Shown here: one piece after another, positions 22,889 to 25,882 of the stretch | How the letters are laid out: each line of letters starts with the position of its first letter | Numbering within the stretch: position 1 is the stretch's first letter | Assembly (NCBI GenBank): GCA_905214955.1 | Contig: CAJMON010000047.1 | Coordinates: 1 to 25,882 of the forward strand | Length of the DNA: 25,882 nt | DNA from: an uncultured bacterium | Lineage (GTDB): Bacteria > Bacillota > Clostridia > Lachnospirales > Lachnospiraceae | Reading direction: 5' to 3' | The notes under the pieces: generated by a model | Database searches by the model: none | The model's input: only the letters and a program-made list of their open reading frames with translations | What the model was told of the DNA's origin: nothing | Position numbers and translations under genes: made by a program

Positions 22889-24544
22889 ATGAAGAGAAAA
22901 AGAATTTTCAGATCTGCAGCAGCTGTTCTGATGGCGTGTGCTCTGACAGCACCGCAGGTGTATGCAGAAGAAGCATCCATGCAGCAGGAAAATGTGGAAG
23001 CAGGCTTCTGGCTTGGCTTAAAGTCTACCAACATTCCGGAAGTAGAAGCTTACACGGCTTTAAAAGGTGCTTTGAAATTTCTTTCCAAAGGAGAGGAAGG
23101 AAAAGTAGAGGCACAGGTTTCTGATGGAGACAAGGCGCTTCTCACAGGAAATCTTTACGTAAAAGACGGAACTATTTACATGACGGTTCCGGAACTGACC
23201 AACAAGACATTTTCCGTCACATTGGCGGATGTGGAAAAATGGCTGAATGACAATGCAGTTCTGGATACAGAAGTGAGCGGTTTTGGAGAAGACACCACGG
23301 AAGCTGAAACAGACGGTGAGGAAACAGAAGCACCGGCAGAATCTTCTGAAACACCCAATATAGACGATATTGTGGAGATGTTTGAAGGAATTGACTACAC
23401 GGCCCTGTTAGAGCGTTACGAGAAATACTGCTCGGATGCCCTGTCTGGCCTTGCGGATTCTATAGAAACCCAGGATTACGGCGAAAGGGATTATTCCATC
23501 AATGGAGAATACGTTACCTGCCAGGGAACCATGATCACGATCCCCAAAGATTCCGCAATAGACGTGGCAGATGCCACAGTAGAATTTGCTTTCCAGGATG
23601 AGACCTGCAAAGACCTGTTGGATCAGCTGACAAACGGCCAGTTGGAAGATGAAGACCAGATTAAAGAAGAAATTCACAATGCACTGGAAGACAGCTTCGG
23701 AAACATTTATTTTGCCGAGTATACCACTCCGGACGGAGAGACAGCCGCATGGTATCTTTCCATGGACCAGAGCGATGAGATGGATTACTTTCTGATGAGC
23801 GTAGAAAACAAGGGCGGTGAAGAAATCGGAGAAAACTTTGATTTCCAGTACAGCTATTCTACAGATCAGACCAGTATAAACTTCTTCATAGAGAGAGAGG
23901 CAGAACATGATGGTTCCATAACAAACGTTCATGTTTCCTCAACGATGGAGACCGGAACCCAGGCACCGATGGAAATACAAGCAATTGGTGGAAGTGACGG
24001 CCCCACATCCATCCTGGTACAGGATGCAGATGAGACCGAGACAGATGCGGTCGAGACTGAAATTGCAGAAACCGAAACAGTAGAAACAGAAACTGTAGAT
24101 GAGACGGAGTTCCTTGGCGCAGAGATCGAAACCGAGGATGATTTTCCAGATTCTTATGCTGAGTATTCTGTAGTTGGAGCAGACTGGGACAGCTCTTATG
24201 ATTCCGAGTCCGGAGACTACAGCGTAACCTTCAGCATGAGCCAGGATGGATATGATCTGTTCCAGGTGGATGCAGATGGAAACGTGGGAGAGAAAGACGG
24301 CACCTGGACACTGTCATGCGACAGCTTAAAGATTTCTTCTGACGATCAGTATATCGAACTTGAAGGAGCCGTTTACGGTGGAGATCTGGTGTCCGAACTG
24401 ACCTTTGACGGAAATCTGCAGACCGCCCTGAATCTGATGAGTGCATCAGAAGAAGAACTGACAGAAGTAGGTACTGCCATGAGCCAGCAGCTGCAGCTGA
24501 TTATTATGCAGTATATGGTAGATCATCAGATTACCGTTTCATAA
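22889..24544 (+). CDS. Secreted acidic protein of unknown function with a GGSDGPTSI motif
   Basis: 551 residues. The N-terminus has KRKR, a hydrophobic core (about 8-22) and cleavage probably at VYA-EE; no lipobox, no C-terminal anchor. A first domain (about 30-120) and a second (about 155-355) are mostly beta/alpha and unrecognised. They are separated by a Glu/Thr linker and followed by another linker (about 375-405) of TET/VET units. A C-terminal beta-rich domain (about 415-535) includes SVTFSMSQDGYDLFQVDADGN. Just before the second linker, residues 366-374 read IGGSDGPTS, resembling the GGxDGPTxI signature of the beta subunit of Na+-translocating decarboxylases, here without any transmembrane helices. 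An AGGAGGG site and its own promoter precede it. The function is not assigned; a surface-exposed, substrate-binding or lipoprotein-like stress protein is only a guess. Confidence 0.75.
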   Translation: MKRKRIFRSAAAVLMACALTAPQVYAEEASMQQENVEAGFWLGLKSTNIPEVEAYTALKGALKFLSKGEEGKVEAQVSDGDKALLTGNLYVKDGTIYMTVPELTNKTFSVTLADVEKWLNDNAVLDTEVSGFGEDTTEAETDGEETEAPAESSETPNIDDIVEMFEGIDYTALLERYEKYCSDALSGLADSIETQDYGERDYSINGEYVTCQGTMITIPKDSAIDVADATVEFAFQDETCKDLLDQLTNGQLEDEDQIKEEIHNALEDSFGNIYFAEYTTPDGETAAWYLSMDQSDEMDYFLMSVENKGGEEIGENFDFQYSYSTDQTSINFFIEREAEHDGSITNVHVSSTMETGTQAPMEIQAIGGSDGPTSILVQDADETETDAVETEIAETETVETETVDETEFLGAEIETEDDFPDSYAEYSVVGADWDSSYDSESGDYSVTFSMSQDGYDLFQVDADGNVGEKDGTWTLSCDSLKISSDDQYIELEGAVYGGDLVSELTFDGNLQTALNLMSASEEELTEVGTAMSQQLQLIIMQYMVDHQITVS

Positions 24545-24577
24545 AACAGAGAAAATGAAAGATTAGGCGCAGCCGAT

Positions 24578-24626
24578 CAGGAGAGGGGATTCACTGCAGG
24601 GTTTTCGCAGAGGGTCTCCTCTTTTC
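24578..24626 (+). terminator. Probable terminator after the secreted protein gene
   Basis: GGAGA and TCTCC close an imperfect long hairpin that also contains CTGC/GCAG, followed by TCTTTTCC. The stem is interrupted, so strength is uncertain. Confidence 0.5.
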
Positions 24627-24652
24627 CATGCTGCAGACAGAAAGGAATACAC

Positions 24653-25831
24653 ATGAAAACAGAACAGAAACAAAAATCAGTAAAGAAAGATGGATGTCCC
24701 TACGCCAAAAAGTGTGGAGGATGTCAGTATCAGGGAATCCCTTATGCGGAGCAGCTTTCCAGAAAACAGCTGCAGGTCAAAAAACTGCTTCGGGATTTCT
24801 GCACAGTCCATGGAATTACCGGAATGAAAGAGCCGTTTCATTACCGGAATAAAGTCCATGCCGTCTTTGACCGGGATCGGAAAAACAATCCCATTTCCGG
24901 TGTTTATGAGCAGGGAACCCATAAGGTGGTGCCGGTGGAGTTCTGCATGATTGAGGATGAAAAGGCAGATGAGATCATCGGTACCATCCGGGGAATGCTG
25001 AAATCCTTTAAAATTTCCGTGTACGATGAAGATACTGGCTATGGCCTGCTGCGTCATGTGCTGGTAAAACGGGGATTTTCCACCAACGAAATTATGGTGG
25101 TGCTGGTAACGGCCTCTCCGGTATTTCCATCTAAAAACAATTTTGTAAAAGCACTCCGTGCAAAGCATCCAGAGATCACTACCGTGATTCAGAATGTAAA
25201 TGGCAGAGGCACCAGTATGGTTCTTGGAGACAAAGAGCATGTCCTTTACGGAAAAGGCTGGATTGAAGACATTCTCTGCGGCTGTCGGTTCCGGATCTCC
25301 GCAAAATCTTTTTACCAGATCAATCCGGTGCAGACAGAACTTCTGTACAAAAAGGCCATTGAACTGGCAGGCCTGACAGGAAAAGAGCGGGTGATTGACG
25401 CTTACTGCGGAATTGGAACCATCGGGCTCATTGCTTCCGAAAAAGCAGGAGAAGTGATTGGCGTAGAATTAAACCGGGATGCAGTGCGGGATGCTGTCAC
25501 CAATGCCAGACAGAATCAGGCAAAAAATATCCGCTTTTACTGCGCAGATGCAGGCCAGTTTATGGTAGACATGGCGGAAGCAGGAGAAAAAGCAGATGTA
25601 GTCTTTATGGACCCGCCAAGAAGCGGCAGTGATGAAGCATTTTTATCTTCTGTGGTACGCCTGGCACCGAAGAGAGTGGTGTACATTTCCTGCAATCCCC
25701 AGACCCAGGCAAGAGATTTGAAATACCTGTGCCAAAATGGCTACAAAGCGGAGGGGGCATGGCCTTTTGATCTGTTCCCACACACGGAACATGTGGAGAC
25801 TGTGGTGGGACTACAAAGGAAAGATATCTAG
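24653..25831 (+). CDS. 23S rRNA (uracil-5-)-methyltransferase, RlmD/RumA family
   Basis: SAM-dependent enzyme making 5-methyluridine in 23S rRNA (U1939 and/or U747 positions in the RlmCD group). Four Cys that would hold a 4Fe-4S cluster are Cys15, Cys21, Cys24 (CPYAKKCGGC) and Cys98. The Rossmann SAM site is VIDAYCGIGTIGL, the DPPRSG motif starts at Asp320, the catalytic nucleophile is Cys347 in YISCNPQT, and the family tail DLFPHTEHVETVVGL is intact. At 392 residues it is shorter than E. coli RlmD because the N-terminal TRAM RNA-binding domain is absent, a common form in Clostridia. AAAGGA lies ahead of the ATG. Whether it targets rRNA or tRNA (TrmA-like) cannot be decided by eye, but the Fe-S cysteines favour rRNA. 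Confidence 0.9.
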   Translation: MKTEQKQKSVKKDGCPYAKKCGGCQYQGIPYAEQLSRKQLQVKKLLRDFCTVHGITGMKEPFHYRNKVHAVFDRDRKNNPISGVYEQGTHKVVPVEFCMIEDEKADEIIGTIRGMLKSFKISVYDEDTGYGLLRHVLVKRGFSTNEIMVVLVTASPVFPSKNNFVKALRAKHPEITTVIQNVNGRGTSMVLGDKEHVLYGKGWIEDILCGCRFRISAKSFYQINPVQTELLYKKAIELAGLTGKERVIDAYCGIGTIGLIASEKAGEVIGVELNRDAVRDAVTNARQNQAKNIRFYCADAGQFMVDMAEAGEKADVVFMDPPRSGSDEAFLSSVVRLAPKRVVYISCNPQTQARDLKYLCQNGYKAEGAWPFDLFPHTEHVETVVGLQRKDI

Positions 25832-25882
25832 AAATCCTTGAATTTACGCACTTTGTAGAGTTTTTCAGTTTCAACAAAATCG
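25828..25882 (-). CDS. 3' end of an unidentified convergent gene
   Basis: Reading leftward from the window edge, one minus-strand frame gives DFVETEKLYKVRKFKDF followed by a TAG whose bases overlap the methyltransferase stop. The charged, non-repetitive composition looks like a real protein tail, and convergent genes sharing stop-codon bases are common. Only 17 residues are visible, so no family is proposed. Confidence 0.4.
   Translation of the reverse strand, partial: DFVETEKLYKVRKFKDF

Overview
The window looks like chromosomal DNA from a low-to-mid GC gut Firmicute, most likely a Lachnospiraceae member (Blautia/Mediterraneibacter-like). The evidence is a large Gram-positive-type SRP RNA, strong AGGAGG ribosome sites, TTGNNN-N17-TATNAT promoters, Big_2/Cys-repeat surface proteins, a YesMN two-component pair beside a carbohydrate ABC importer, a bile salt hydrolase and a flavodiiron protein. 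The genus is inference; no rRNA or other phylogenetic marker was compared.

Layout. 1-1119: 3' end of a repeat-rich surface protein and a bidirectional terminator. 1163-6427 (minus): HAD phosphatase followed by a 1514-residue exported protein made of two complete arylsulfotransferase units. 6428-6830: gene-free, with a structured intergenic repeat (copy A), a small palindrome and a promoter. 6831-11210 (plus): probable operon of pepD, MBL-fold hydrolase, bile salt hydrolase and flavodiiron protein. 11221-11306: a second, shorter copy (B) of the structured repeat, which supplies the last codons of the adjacent response regulator gene. 11282-13859 (minus): YesN/YesM-type two-component system. 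14123-19563 (plus): sugar-binding protein, two permeases and an intracellular GH95 glycosidase, preceded by a 21-bp-spaced direct repeat that abuts the promoter and is a natural YesN operator candidate. 19650-20873: Lachnospiraceae protein of unknown function with an acidic 26-residue tandem repeat. 20891-21613 (minus): radical-SAM activase. 21640-21840: overlapping divergent promoters and a 154-bp MITE inserted just downstream of the tadA -10 box. 21884-22819: tadA and SRP RNA with its own promoter and terminator. 22889-24544: secreted acidic protein of unknown function carrying a GGSDGPTSI motif. 24653-25831: RlmD-like rRNA methyltransferase. 25828-25882: 3' tip of a convergent gene.

How the genes fit together. 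The centre reads as a glycan uptake and degradation locus (sensor, regulator, importer, fucosidase-like GH95; the importer ATPase is presumably encoded elsewhere). It is flanked by genes suited to life in the gut: bile salt deconjugation, O2/NO detoxification, dipeptide hydrolysis and extracellular sulfate transfer. The least ordinary items are the tandem double arylsulfotransferase, the structured repeat present twice, the MITE in the tadA leader, and the secreted protein with the GGSDGPTSI motif.
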